Below, in pieces: positions 26,581-33,818 of a DNA stretch of 64,000 bases; positions within the stretch are counted from its first letter, which is position 1, and each line of letters opens with the position of its first letter. The DNA lies in contig CANMIL010000007.1 in the NCBI GenBank assembly GCA_947497895.1, forward strand, positions 124,001 through 188,000, written 5' to 3'. The position numbers and the translations under genes were made by a program. The stretch is from an uncultured Tenacibaculum sp. GTDB taxonomy: Bacteria > Bacteroidota > Bacteroidia > Flavobacteriales > Flavobacteriaceae. The notes under the pieces were generated by a model. The model did no database searches, had not been told where the DNA came from, and worked only from the letters and a program-made list of their open reading frames with translations.

Positions 26581-26793
26581 TTAAAAAATACCGAATGCTT
26601 GACCAATAAGGCTAATGATAGCACAAAAGACTAACCAAAAGAGACAGCCTATAGCCAATGCACCGTTTTTATCACCTTGACTTTTAATTTTAAACTTAAG
26701 AGTGTTCTTTAAAAAATCTTCAACCTTTGGTATAATTATAAAAAGAGAGAAAAAGCAAACAGCGCCTAAAAAATATTTTAAAAATGTTATCAT
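26581..26793 (-). CDS. Small membrane protein, unknown
   Basis: A 70-residue protein with two hydrophobic segments (4-21 and 46-68) separated by a charged loop containing KSQGDKNGALAIGC. ATG start. No family. It lies 18 bp downstream of another small minus-strand gene, suggesting a pair. Confidence 0.5.
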   Translation of the reverse strand: MITFLKYFLGAVCFFSLFIIIPKVEDFLKNTLKFKIKSQGDKNGALAIGCLFWLVFCAIISLIGQAFGIF

Positions 26794-26811
26794 GTTGGTT
26801 TGTAAGTATAG

Positions 26812-27093
26812 TTAGAATAGTATTACATCACAAGGATGTGAATTAATTGGGAAATTGATATGTCTATATAAAAATGGTTCCCAACAAGTGCAGCTTATGA
26901 GATCAGGTATTATTTTGTATAACGGAGTTAATACAAAAACAATAATTAGATTATAACAAACTAGTTTGGTTAAGAGAGCGTTTTTTCTACATTCTGTAAA
27001 CTCAATATTATGTTGATCATAGCTGTTTTTCATGTAGTAAATATAAAAAATAATAGCTAAATCCTCGTACTTTACGATTATAGGTTTTAACAT
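26812..27093 (-). CDS. Small hypothetical membrane protein
   Basis: Up to 93 residues; an internal ATG at 27033 (MKNSYDQHNIEF) would give 73 residues and looks the more natural start. One hydrophobic segment (about 42-61, LVCYNLIIVFVLTPLYKII) is followed by a Cys/His-rich tail (SCTCWE...HPCD). No family. It precedes the 26793 gene by 18 bp. Confidence 0.4.
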   Translation of the reverse strand: MLKPIIVKYEDLAIIFYIYYMKNSYDQHNIEFTECRKNALLTKLVCYNLIIVFVLTPLYKIIPDLISCTCWEPFLYRHINFPINSHPCDVILF

Positions 27094-27221
27094 AAAATTC
27101 GTAATACACTTGCCATAATTTAATTTTATTTGCGATCGAGCAATAATGAAAAGTTTCAGAGGGTCTTTGAATAATAATTGCTGTTAACCAAATAAAATTA
27201 AGAATATTAAAACTACTTAAA

Positions 27222-28199
27222 ATGCCAGACTTTAAAAGATTATTATATGTACTTGTGATTTCAATTGTATTTAATCAAGAAATAAGATCACAAGAAAATG
27301 AAGAGCTTGTAAATATTTTAAACGAACTCAAAATAGAGCTCGTTCAACCTGGAACTGTTTCTACAAATGGTTTTGAATTTGGTACTTCCATCTCTCCAGA
27401 TAGTAAAGAAATGTTTTTTATAAAAGGGTTATCAGGCTTCAGAAGAACTGTTTTGGTTTATTGCCATTGGAAAGATGGGTATTGGTCAGAACCTAAAATA
27501 GCTCCATTTTCAGGAAAATATAGAGATATGAATCCATATCACTCTAAGGATGGAAAACGACTATATTTTACTTCAAATAGACCAAGTTCTAATCCTGCAT
27601 TCAAGCGAACAAATTTATGGTATGTTGAAAAAAACTTAAATGGATGGTCAGATCCAAAATTGGTGAAAGGAATCAATGATGAGTATGAAATTGTGTACCC
27701 AACAATTCAAGAAGATGGAACAATACATTTTGTGTCATGGTCTCGACCAGGATCTAAGGGAGGTGATATTTTTGTTTCAAAACTAAAAAATGGAAAATAT
27801 ACAAAACCAACATTAGTTAATGAGTTGAATACGGAGTTTAGTGATGCTGATCCAGAAGTAAGTACAGATGGGCAATTTATGTTTATTACGAGTCAAAGAA
27901 AAGGTGGTTTAGGGCATTACGATTTATATGTATTTAAAAAGCTTAAAAATGGTAAATGGAGTAAAGGAGTTAACTTAGGACAGAAGGTTAATTCTAAAAA
28001 TATGGATTCTGATCCGATATTAGCACCTGATGGTCACACGTTATATTTTTCAAGCGATCGGTTGAATGATTTAGGGGATGGTCAAAAGAAATTTACTGAT
28101 TACAAAGAGCTAGTGAGAAGTTATGAAGGAATTCACAATGGGTTGATGAATATTTATAAAGTAGATTTGAGTAAGCTTCTCGAATATTTGAATAAATAA
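27222..28199 (+). CDS. Secreted PD40/TolB-like beta-propeller protein
   Basis: A 325-residue protein with a signal peptide (1-24, ending IRSQ). The rest is built of WD40-like PD40 repeats: ISPDSKEMFFI, SKDGKRLYFTSNRPS, QEDGTIHFVSWSRP, STDGQFMFITSQRKGG..HYDLYVF, APDGHTLYFSSDRL. Such propellers act as periplasmic or surface binding scaffolds, as in TolB and Bacteroidetes OmpA-linked proteins; the partner here is unknown. Confidence 0.82.
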   Translation: MPDFKRLLYVLVISIVFNQEIRSQENEELVNILNELKIELVQPGTVSTNGFEFGTSISPDSKEMFFIKGLSGFRRTVLVYCHWKDGYWSEPKIAPFSGKYRDMNPYHSKDGKRLYFTSNRPSSNPAFKRTNLWYVEKNLNGWSDPKLVKGINDEYEIVYPTIQEDGTIHFVSWSRPGSKGGDIFVSKLKNGKYTKPTLVNELNTEFSDADPEVSTDGQFMFITSQRKGGLGHYDLYVFKKLKNGKWSKGVNLGQKVNSKNMDSDPILAPDGHTLYFSSDRLNDLGDGQKKFTDYKELVRSYEGIHNGLMNIYKVDLSKLLEYLNK

Positions 28200-28278
28200 A
28201 ACAAGAAACAAGATAGATCAATTTATGTTTTTAAATGATTGTCAATGAATGATTAGTCTCAATGCATTAAAAAATTAA

Positions 28279-28377
28279 GATTTTAATAAGAATAGAGTAA
28301 TTAAAAATCCGTTAGGTTTGGTGGAGAAATATGGGGTATCTGGAATGTATTCTTATAAGTTAATATTGAAGAAATAA
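28279..28377 (+). pseudogene. 3' fragment of an unidentified gene
   Basis: An open frame of 32 codons without a start, reading ...KNPLGLVEKYGVSGMYSYK.., with coding-like composition and a TAA at 28375. It ends 9 bp before the next gene. It looks like the tail of a lost gene. Too short to identify. Confidence 0.25.
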
Positions 28378-28386
28378 GTATTATCA

Positions 28387-28974
28387 ATGAAAGCTCAAAT
28401 AATAGTATGTCACCCCAATAGTGACAGTTTTAATCATGCAATTGCTAAACAGGTTGAGCAAGTTTTAATACAAAAAGGATGTGAAATTATTTTTCATGAT
28501 TTGTATAAGGAAGAATTTAGCCCAGTATTGACATATGAGGAAATTGAAGGGAATCTTGAAGATCCACTTGTTGAAAATTATATTCAAGATTTGACTGAAT
28601 CGGATGTTTTAGTTATTGTTCACCCAAATTGGTGGGGTAAACCACCTTCTTTACTATCAGGATGGATTGATAGAGTAATGAGACTTAATGCGGCTTATGC
28701 ATTTCCTAAAGGAGGTGAAGGAGGGGCTCCAGTTGGACTTCTAAAATTAAAAAAAGTAATGGTTTTTAATACTGCAAATACTACGGTGGATAGAGAAAGA
28801 GAAGTATTTGGTAATCCATTAGAGTTGATTTGGAAAAACTGTGTTTTTAAATTTTGTGGGGTTCAAAATGTTTTGAGAAGAGTATTTACGGTTGTAGTGG
28901 ATAGTTCTTATGAGGAACGTAAAAAATGGCTGAAAGAGGTGGAGCAATTAGTTTCTGACAATGTTGAAAACTAA
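28387..28974 (+). CDS. NAD(P)H-dependent flavodoxin-fold oxidoreductase (NQO/KefF type)
   Basis: A 195-residue flavodoxin-like quinone reductase. It shows the NQO1-family start (QIIVCHPNSDSFNHAIAKQV), the flavin-loop motif VIVHPNWWGKPPSLLSGWIDRVM (about 77-100) and the following KGGEGGAPVGLLKLKKVMVFNTANT. Two-electron reduction of quinones or other electrophiles with FMN/FAD is known for the family. Its own promoter region carries a gene remnant (28279-28377). Confidence 0.9.
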   Translation: MKAQIIVCHPNSDSFNHAIAKQVEQVLIQKGCEIIFHDLYKEEFSPVLTYEEIEGNLEDPLVENYIQDLTESDVLVIVHPNWWGKPPSLLSGWIDRVMRLNAAYAFPKGGEGGAPVGLLKLKKVMVFNTANTTVDREREVFGNPLELIWKNCVFKFCGVQNVLRRVFTVVVDSSYEERKKWLKEVEQLVSDNVEN

Positions 28975-29033
28975 ATGAATGCTATTTTGGACATAAAATA
29001 GTCGATACTTACTTAGCTGTATTGAAAAATATT

Positions 29034-29060
29034 AAAACACCTAATTGAAAGTGTTTTTTT
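29034..29060. terminator. Terminator between convergent genes
   Basis: AAAACAC / GTGTTTT with a 10-nt loop and a 7-T run, 60 bp after the oxidoreductase stop. It mainly serves the plus strand. Confidence 0.6.
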
Positions 29061-29097
29061 ATATCTAATATTTAAACTCTTGAATTATAGTTTTTAA

Positions 29098-29334
29098 TTA
29101 CTCCTTTGGTCTAAGTTCTCTGAATTCTAAAGGTTGAAAATAGAGTTCGTCACCAACAATACAGGTTACAGTGGTGCTAGATTTAATATGGTTGTAATCG
29201 AATTCATAAACAAGTTCAGCCAAAGGGATAGAAGCAAAAATTAACGAAAATAAAAAAGCAGTGAACTTTATTGGATAGGAAACTTTTCGAGTTTCGATAA
29301 ATTCAGTGCTAAGTTGTTTAAGGTTACAGTTCAT
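29098..29334 (-). CDS. Small membrane protein, unknown (cassette-like unit 1)
   Basis: A 78-residue protein with one membrane segment (about 22-44, PIKFTAFLFSLIFASIPLAELV) and a C-terminal polar domain. No family. A hairpin repeat (29373-29426) lies about 40 bp before its start, and the same repeat precedes the next small gene, giving a repeat-gene-repeat-gene order. Confidence 0.5.
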   Translation of the reverse strand: MNCNLKQLSTEFIETRKVSYPIKFTAFLFSLIFASIPLAELVYEFDYNHIKSSTTVTCIVGDELYFQPLEFRELRPKE

Positions 29335-29372
29335 TGATTAAATGTAGAAAAAAGAGAATCCTTTCGAAAAAG

Positions 29373-29426
29373 AACTGCGCACTAACTTATTTCAAGGGTA
29401 AGATGAAAGGGAATCAACACGCAGTT
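29373..29426. repeat. CTGCGCACTAAC inverted-repeat element, copy 1
   Basis: AACTGCGCACTAAC ... TCAACACGCAGTT. On minus-strand RNA the two arms pair over 13 bp, with every deviation a G-U wobble, and an inner TTTCA/TGAAA pair lies within. It shares the exact 14-nt arm AACTGCGCACTAAC with 29768-29781. Wobble-only divergence suggests selection on an RNA or single-stranded hairpin. Confidence 0.55.
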
Positions 29427-29515
29427 ACAACTTAATCGTGGTAAATGTAATAATTTAAAAACTAATTTGAGTAAACAAATGTTAATATTTAGCTGTGTAG
29501 TTTTTTCGTTGCCGA

Positions 29516-29746
29516 TTACGTTACTAAAGCAATTATGCCGCCAAAGAATAGAAATAACATGAGTATTCCAAAAACGGGTATTCCACAACTGATGTTTTGG
29601 TTAGTTGAATCGGGAAAGAAAAATTTTGGAAATAAAAAGATATGAGATTTAAAATTGAAAGGAGATAGTCCATGAAGGAATATGAAATTTGAATATAAAA
29701 TTAGGAATTGAATTATTGAAATAGCAATTATAAATAGAAAAATCAT
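29516..29746 (-). CDS. Small membrane protein, unknown (cassette-like unit 2)
   Basis: A 76-residue protein that is mostly hydrophobic: segments at 1-25 and 56-75 with SCGIPVFGILMLFLFFGG. No family. Preceded 21 bp upstream by the second hairpin repeat and separated from unit 1 by the first. Confidence 0.45.
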   Translation of the reverse strand: MIFLFIIAISIIQFLILYSNFIFLHGLSPFNFKSHIFLFPKFFFPDSTNQNISCGIPVFGILMLFLFFGGIIALVT

Positions 29747-29767
29747 ATGTATAAATAAGTAAAGAAG

Positions 29768-29826
29768 AACTGCGCACTAACATTTTATAGAAAACAAATA
29801 GTATGAAAAGTTTGGTTAATACGCAG
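29768..29826. repeat. CTGCGCACTAAC inverted-repeat element, copy 2
   Basis: AACTGCGCACTAAC ... GGTTAATACGCAG. Arms pair over 12 bp with two G-U wobbles on the minus-strand RNA. The inner sequence is unrelated to copy 1, so only the hairpin ends are conserved. Confidence 0.55.
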
Positions 29827-29925
29827 ATTACTTATTAAATACAACTTTCTTCACTTGCCCCTTAAACAAGCTTTGAATAGCTATTGCTAAGCTAAGCATT
29901 TGTTTTATCAAAAGGAATAGGTAAT

Positions 29926-29956
29926 ATCCCTAGTTTTCAATGGTGAAAACCATTAG
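29926..29956 (+). repeat. CCCTAG / ATGGT-ACCAT motif, copy 2
   Basis: ATCCCTAGTTTTCA then ATGGTgaaaACCATTAG, with a compact inverted repeat. Same order of elements as copy 1 at 17428-17481, where the inverted arms are further apart. Confidence 0.35.
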
Positions 29957-30190
29957 GTCAATAGATGATTGGAGTGTTGTGGATTTTTATTTGTTTGTTT
30001 TAGAGTTGGTTAGTGGTGATATGGGATGGAGTAGATTCTTTATGAAATGATGTTAATGCGAAAAAACATGTTCATTTATTGATTTTTTTTCTCTTTTGAA
30101 GTAGTATTACCGATTATCTCTCTATAAGTTTTGATTAGATAGTTGATATTCTTATTTCATTAATAAAATTAAACCTACTTAAGAAAATAA

Positions 30191-30225
30191 GAGTCAGAAC
30201 TATTGTAGAAAAATAGTTCTGACTC
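30191..30225 (-). terminator. Terminator of the 30243 gene
   Basis: Perfect 13-bp stem GAGTCAGAACTAT / ATAGTTCTGACTC with a 9-nt loop, followed on the minus strand by TTATTTTCTT, 18 bp past the stop codon. Confidence 0.75.
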
Positions 30226-30242
30226 TGGATATTATTTATCAT

Positions 30243-30671
30243 TTAAATAGGAGTGACTGTTAGTGTTCCAGTTCCGTTATTATCTTGAGAAGTAATATCT
30301 ACAATAAATGCCCATATTGTATTTGCCTGTGTACCTTTTCCATCCACAACAATTGTTAAAGGGCTTGCTCCATCATCTACCATATAAAACCATCCTCCAG
30401 GTTGACCATCTGTAGTGTTATAAACGATACATTTTTTTACTGGTAAATTGCTACCGTGATATGTTATTCCTGAATTGTAAGTTAACTGGTATGTACCAGG
30501 GGTTATTGGGTACCCTTTAAAACCACTTCCGGCTGGAGGAGAAGCTGGTCCTGCCATAATTTTACCTTGCTCTAAATCTAGAACATCTTTTTTTGAATCA
30601 ATTGTTATTGTAAATTGAGGAGTCGGTGCTAGTCTTGTTTCAGACTTTTGCTTTTCAACGGTTGTACTCAT
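30243..30671 (-). CDS. Small soluble beta-rich protein, unknown
   Basis: A 142-residue protein without signal peptide or membrane segment. Charged N-terminus (MSTTVEKQKSETRL), then beta-prone Gly/Thr-rich sequence (KIMAGPASPPAGSGFKGYPI, TPGTYQLTYNSGITYHGS, GGWFYMVDDGASPLTIVVDG). It looks like a compact jelly-roll domain, but no family was recognised. The gene has its own strong terminator and about 300 bp of upstream spacer. A cytoplasmic or non-classically exported protein is possible. Confidence 0.65.
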   Translation of the reverse strand: MSTTVEKQKSETRLAPTPQFTITIDSKKDVLDLEQGKIMAGPASPPAGSGFKGYPITPGTYQLTYNSGITYHGSNLPVKKCIVYNTTDGQPGGWFYMVDDGASPLTIVVDGKGTQANTIWAFIVDITSQDNNGTGTLTVTPI

Positions 30672-30978
30672 AATTTTTAGTTTTTATATTGGTTCCTACT
30701 CTGTTTGGTATAGGTTTTTCGGATTTCACCATGGTAATTAATTACATCATTAAAGTTGAAGAATAATTGGTATTGATTATTAAATAATGTCATTAATAAG
30801 GAAATCTTTGTTACAAAAGCGGTCGTTTTAGGAATAAGATTTTTTGTTATGGTTTTGTTTTTGAAGAGTTTATGTTTTTGTGTGTTTTGTTAGTGTAAAC
30901 TAAAGATCGATTCGGTTTTTTTATATAAAATCTGGTGATTAGATTAATTTTGTCGTCATTAAGTTTAAATGAATTGAT
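30672..30978. other. 307-bp divergent promoter region
   Basis: Between the 30243 gene (minus) and RDD gene (plus). Apart from the TAATTTTG box at 30945 and AT-rich sequence, no coding frame or hairpin stands out. Confidence 0.5.
30945..30952 (+). promoter_or_regulatory. -7 box TAATTTTG for the RDD gene
   Basis: Exact TAnnTTTG match 26 bp before the ATG; predicts a leader of about 20 nt. No clear -33 element. Confidence 0.45.
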
Positions 30979-31461
30979 ATGGAGTTAGAGGAAAAAAGTA
31001 TTGAGTTTTTTAATGACACCAATCTGAGAGCGAATTTAGGAGATCGATTTGTTGCAGGGCTATTAGATTATCTAATTATTTATGGTTTTACATTTTATTT
31101 GGTTTATATGTTGGGAGAATCAAATGATGTGGGAGAGTATACTTTGACCGGTTCACCTTTATTAATACCTATTATTTTTTGGTTGCTCATGACCGTTGGA
31201 TTGGAAATTTGGATTGGGGCGACAATTGGTAATTTAATACTGGGATTGAAACCAATTCCTGAAGAAGGGGGACTTCGTAATTTAACTTTTATAGAATCTT
31301 TCAAACGTCATTTATTAGATCCTGTTGATATGGCATTTTTTGGTTTAATTGGAATAATAACCATTAAAAATACTCGTTTACATCAAAGAGTTGGTGATTT
31401 ATGGGGCAAAACTGTCGTCGTTAGGAATAGATCTTTAAAAGAAATAAAAAAAGATGTATAA
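30979..31461 (+). CDS. RDD-family membrane protein
   Basis: A 160-residue protein with the RDD pattern: NLRANLGDRFVAGLLDYLIIYGFTFYLVYML (R..A...D), a second membrane segment (LLIPIIFWLLMTVGLEIWIGATIGNLILGLKPI) and the closing HQRVGDLWGKTVVV. RDD proteins are small inner-membrane proteins; some are implicated in ion transport, but most are uncharacterised. Confidence 0.9.
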   Translation: MELEEKSIEFFNDTNLRANLGDRFVAGLLDYLIIYGFTFYLVYMLGESNDVGEYTLTGSPLLIPIIFWLLMTVGLEIWIGATIGNLILGLKPIPEEGGLRNLTFIESFKRHLLDPVDMAFFGLIGIITIKNTRLHQRVGDLWGKTVVVRNRSLKEIKKDV

Positions 31462-31564
31462 CGAATAATTTTGTTTTTTTTAAAGTTGCGGCTTTAATCC
31501 TATAAAATTGAAAAAAATACTCGATTGAGTATTCGCTATTATAAAACAGTGAGAATTTTGCCCA

Positions 31565-31593
31565 TAAAAAAATGCGCCGTAGAGCGCATTTTT
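31565..31593 (-). terminator. Terminator downstream of the tRNA
   Basis: Stem AAATGCGC / GCGCATTT with a 6-nt loop and a T-run on the minus strand, 20 bp past the tRNA 3' end. The A/T runs are on both sides, so it may also serve the RDD gene. Confidence 0.75.
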
Positions 31594-31612
31594 ACTGTGG
31601 TTTTTACCTTTG

Positions 31613-31686
31613 TAGCGAAGGGGGGACTTGAACCCCCGACCTCAGGGTTATGAATCCTGCGCTCTAACCACCTGAGCTACCTCGCC
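31613..31686 (-). tRNA. tRNA with CAT anticodon (probably tRNA-Met)
   Basis: A 74-nt cloverleaf on the minus strand: acceptor GGCGAGG pairs with CTTCGCT (two G-U pairs), D-arm TAGCTCAGGTGGTTAGAGC, anticodon loop TTCATAA (CAT), T-arm GGGGGTTCAAGTCCCCC and discriminator A. CCA is not encoded. Anticodon-stem pair 31-39 is an A-C mismatch. The acceptor is not initiator-like in an obvious way; elongator tRNA-Met is likelier, but tRNA-Ile2 (lysidine-modified CAT) cannot be excluded by eye. Confidence 0.93.
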
Positions 31687-31790
31687 TGATTGCGGGTGCA
31701 AATATAGACGTTTTTTTAATTTACCAACAAAAAAAAATCATTTTTTTTTAAATAAAAATTCTATATATTGGCGCTCAAACGTATATATAA

Positions 31791-32174
31791 ATGAGTAAAG
31801 TTAAATTTGAATTAGAATTCCCTATTCACGCTTCCCCAAGCATGCTTTATACTTATCTTGCCACACCTGCCGGGTTAGAGGAGTGGTTTGCTGATAGAGT
31901 TAATTCCAGAGGAAAGCAAATTACTTTTATGTGGGATGATTCAGAAGAAGAAGCAAAAATTGTAGCAAATAAAGCTGATGAACGAATTAAATTTAAATGG
32001 GCAGAGAGCGAAGGCGATGAAAGCTATTTTGAGTTTAGGATTCAGGTTGATCCGCTAACAAAAGATGTCGTGGTCTTAGTAACCGATTTCGCCGATGATG
32101 AAGATGAGGTAGAAGAAGCAAAAATGCTATGGGAAAATCAGATAGAAGAACTGAAACATACTATTGGAGCTTAA
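31791..32174 (+). CDS. START-like domain protein
   Basis: A 127-residue cytoplasmic protein with the SRPBCC/START-like pattern of a conserved Bacteroidetes family: EFPIHASPSMLYTYLATPAGLEEWFADRVN, then strands GKQITFMWDDSEEEAKIVA and RIKFKWAESEGDESYFEFRI, and the C-terminal helix AKMLWENQIEELKHTIGA. Binds hydrophobic ligands in related families; its own ligand is unknown. Followed by a strong terminator. Confidence 0.88.
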   Translation: MSKVKFELEFPIHASPSMLYTYLATPAGLEEWFADRVNSRGKQITFMWDDSEEEAKIVANKADERIKFKWAESEGDESYFEFRIQVDPLTKDVVVLVTDFADDEDEVEEAKMLWENQIEELKHTIGA

Positions 32175-32192
32175 ACCAGTAAATTAAAATAC

Positions 32193-32222
32193 AAAACCCG
32201 ACAACTTTGTCGGGTTTTTTTG
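32193..32222 (+). terminator. Terminator of the START-like gene
   Basis: Perfect 11-bp stem AAAACCCGACA / TGTCGGGTTTT with a 4-nt loop and a T-run, 19 bp past the stop codon. Confidence 0.9.
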
Positions 32223-32314
32223 TGGAGTTACTTGATCATTTTATTTCAATGATAGTTACGCTAGGTCTTATTTTAATTATTTAGATAATTATCTTTTAAA
32301 TTATATGAAATTAG

Positions 32315-32322
32315 TAATTTTG
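32315..32322 (+). promoter_or_regulatory. -7 box TAATTTTG for the aminotransferase gene
   Basis: Exact TAnnTTTG match 20 bp before the ATG, predicting a leader of about 13 nt. Confidence 0.5.
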
Positions 32323-32342
32323 CATTCCCAAAAAATCTGATA

Positions 32343-33179
32343 ATGATAAATCTAAACGGAACGGTAATTTCTCCAAACGAAGTAAGTTTAAGTAATGAAA
32401 ACAGAGCTTTCAAATATGGAGATGGTGTTTTTGAAACGATTAAAATACAAAACAATAAGGTTGTCTTTTTTGAAGATCATTATTTTAGATTAATGGCATC
32501 AATGCGTATGTTGCGTATGAAAATTCCAATGACTTTTACGTTAGAGTTTCTACAGGAAGAAATTCTTAAAACTGTAAAAGCTATTACTTCTGAAAAAACA
32601 ACTTTTCGTGCTAGATTAACGGTCTATCGTAAAGACGGTGGATTATACCTGCCTAAAACGAATGAAGTTGATTACTTAATTGATGTAGCTCCTATTGATG
32701 TAACTCCTAAAGAGATTTATACAGTGGATCTGTTTAAGGATTTTTACAACTATTCAGGATTGTTATCTACGGTTAAGACTACAAATCGAATTTTGAATAC
32801 ATTAGCGTCAGTCTTTGCGGAAGAAAATGATTTAGACAATTGTATTTTACTTAATGAAAATAAAGGAGTGGTTGAAGCAACCAATGGAAATATTTTCATT
32901 GTAAAAGGAAATACCATTAAAACACCAGCGTTAACTGAAGGTTGTATCAAAGGAATCGTTCGAAAAAAAATCATTGAGATTATCGAGAAAAACCCAGATT
33001 ATAGTTTAGAAGAAACATCAATTTCTCCATTTGAAATTCAAAAAGCCGATGAAGTTTTTATTACAAATGCTATAGTGGGGGTTCAGTCAGTGACTAATTA
33101 TCGAAAGAAGAAATTTTCACGAGAAATTACACAAAAACTGCAAAATAGCCTAAGAGTGTTGAGTATAACAGGGGTGTAA
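32343..33179 (+). CDS. Class IV (branched-chain/ADC-lyase type) PLP aminotransferase
   Basis: A 278-residue fold-type IV PLP enzyme. Visible are the start NRAFKYGDGVFETIKI (20-35), the PLP lysine in LLSTVKTTNRILNTLA (Lys145) and the Glu-containing motif NKGVVEATNGNIFIVKG (about 178-194). Family members are branched-chain aminotransferase, D-amino-acid aminotransferase and aminodeoxychorismate lyase. The short length fits a PabC- or Dat-like enzyme, but the substrate cannot be fixed from sequence. Convergent with YqgE, 3 bp apart, with no terminator between. Confidence 0.9.
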   Translation: MINLNGTVISPNEVSLSNENRAFKYGDGVFETIKIQNNKVVFFEDHYFRLMASMRMLRMKIPMTFTLEFLQEEILKTVKAITSEKTTFRARLTVYRKDGGLYLPKTNEVDYLIDVAPIDVTPKEIYTVDLFKDFYNYSGLLSTVKTTNRILNTLASVFAEENDLDNCILLNENKGVVEATNGNIFIVKGNTIKTPALTEGCIKGIVRKKIIEIIEKNPDYSLEETSISPFEIQKADEVFITNAIVGVQSVTNYRKKKFSREITQKLQNSLRVLSITGV

Positions 33180-33182
33180 AGC

Positions 33183-33746
33183 TTAGTTCATTTGAACATC
33201 ACTTGGAGCATTAGCCCATATTCTGTATTCTCCTCCTCTTTTTAAAAGTTGATTTTTCCAAAGAGTCTCGTTGTTTATTGCGAAAATATTGGGGTAAACG
33301 TTTCGAGACACAAACCATGAATTTGTTTTCAATTCGTCATCCAATTGGTTAGTGTCCCAACCGGAATAACCTAAGAAAAAACGAATGTCACTTGGTTTTA
33401 CTGTGTTGTTATTTAAATGTTCTTTTAAACATTCAAAATTACCTCCCCAATAAATTCCATCGTTAACTTCGATACTATTAGGTAAAAGCTCTGGTACTTT
33501 ATGAATAAAGTACAAATTGTCCTGTTCAACCGGACCTCCCTGATAAATGGTGAAATCGCAGTCAATATCAGGAACCAAATCATTAAGTGTATAATGCAAT
33601 GGCCTATTCATAATAAACCCCACTGAACTCTTTTGAGTATGTTCAGTGAGTAGGACGATGGCCCTCTTAAACGAGCTATCGTTCAAAATGGAAGGCTCAG
33701 CAATGAGCAATCTTCCTTTTTCTGGTTTAAGAATACTTACTGGCAT
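33183..33746 (-). CDS. YqgE/AlgH family protein
   Basis: A 187-residue protein of the UPF0301 family: KGRLLIAEPSILNDSSFKRAIVLLTEHTQKSSVGFIMNRPL at the start, the YQGGPVEQDNLYFIHK motif, and the FFLGYSGWDTNQLDDELKTNSWFV segment. Cytoplasmic; a role in transcription (AlgH) has been proposed in Pseudomonas, but the molecular function is unproven. Usually monocistronic in flavobacteria. Confidence 0.95.
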   Translation of the reverse strand: MPVSILKPEKGRLLIAEPSILNDSSFKRAIVLLTEHTQKSSVGFIMNRPLHYTLNDLVPDIDCDFTIYQGGPVEQDNLYFIHKVPELLPNSIEVNDGIYWGGNFECLKEHLNNNTVKPSDIRFFLGYSGWDTNQLDDELKTNSWFVSRNVYPNIFAINNETLWKNQLLKRGGEYRIWANAPSDVQMN

Positions 33747-33818
33747 AGAATTTTATTTAAACTACCAAGATAAGTAAAAATTAATAAAACTTTAACATAA
33801 AAGATATAATATATTCAA

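Larger units (their letters stand above)
29747..30242. other. 496-bp intergenic region with repeats
   Basis: Contains the second CTGCGCACTAAC hairpin (29768-29826), a CCCTAG/ATGGT motif copy (29926-29956), a CCCCTTAAAC block at about 29860 and the terminator of the 30243 gene. No protein frame seen. Confidence 0.5.

Noticed and set aside
29373-29826. Calling the hairpins integron attC sites
   Set aside because: Only the AAC/GTT ends fit; the R-box consensus GTTRRRY is not met and no integrase is in the window. Kept as hairpin repeats.
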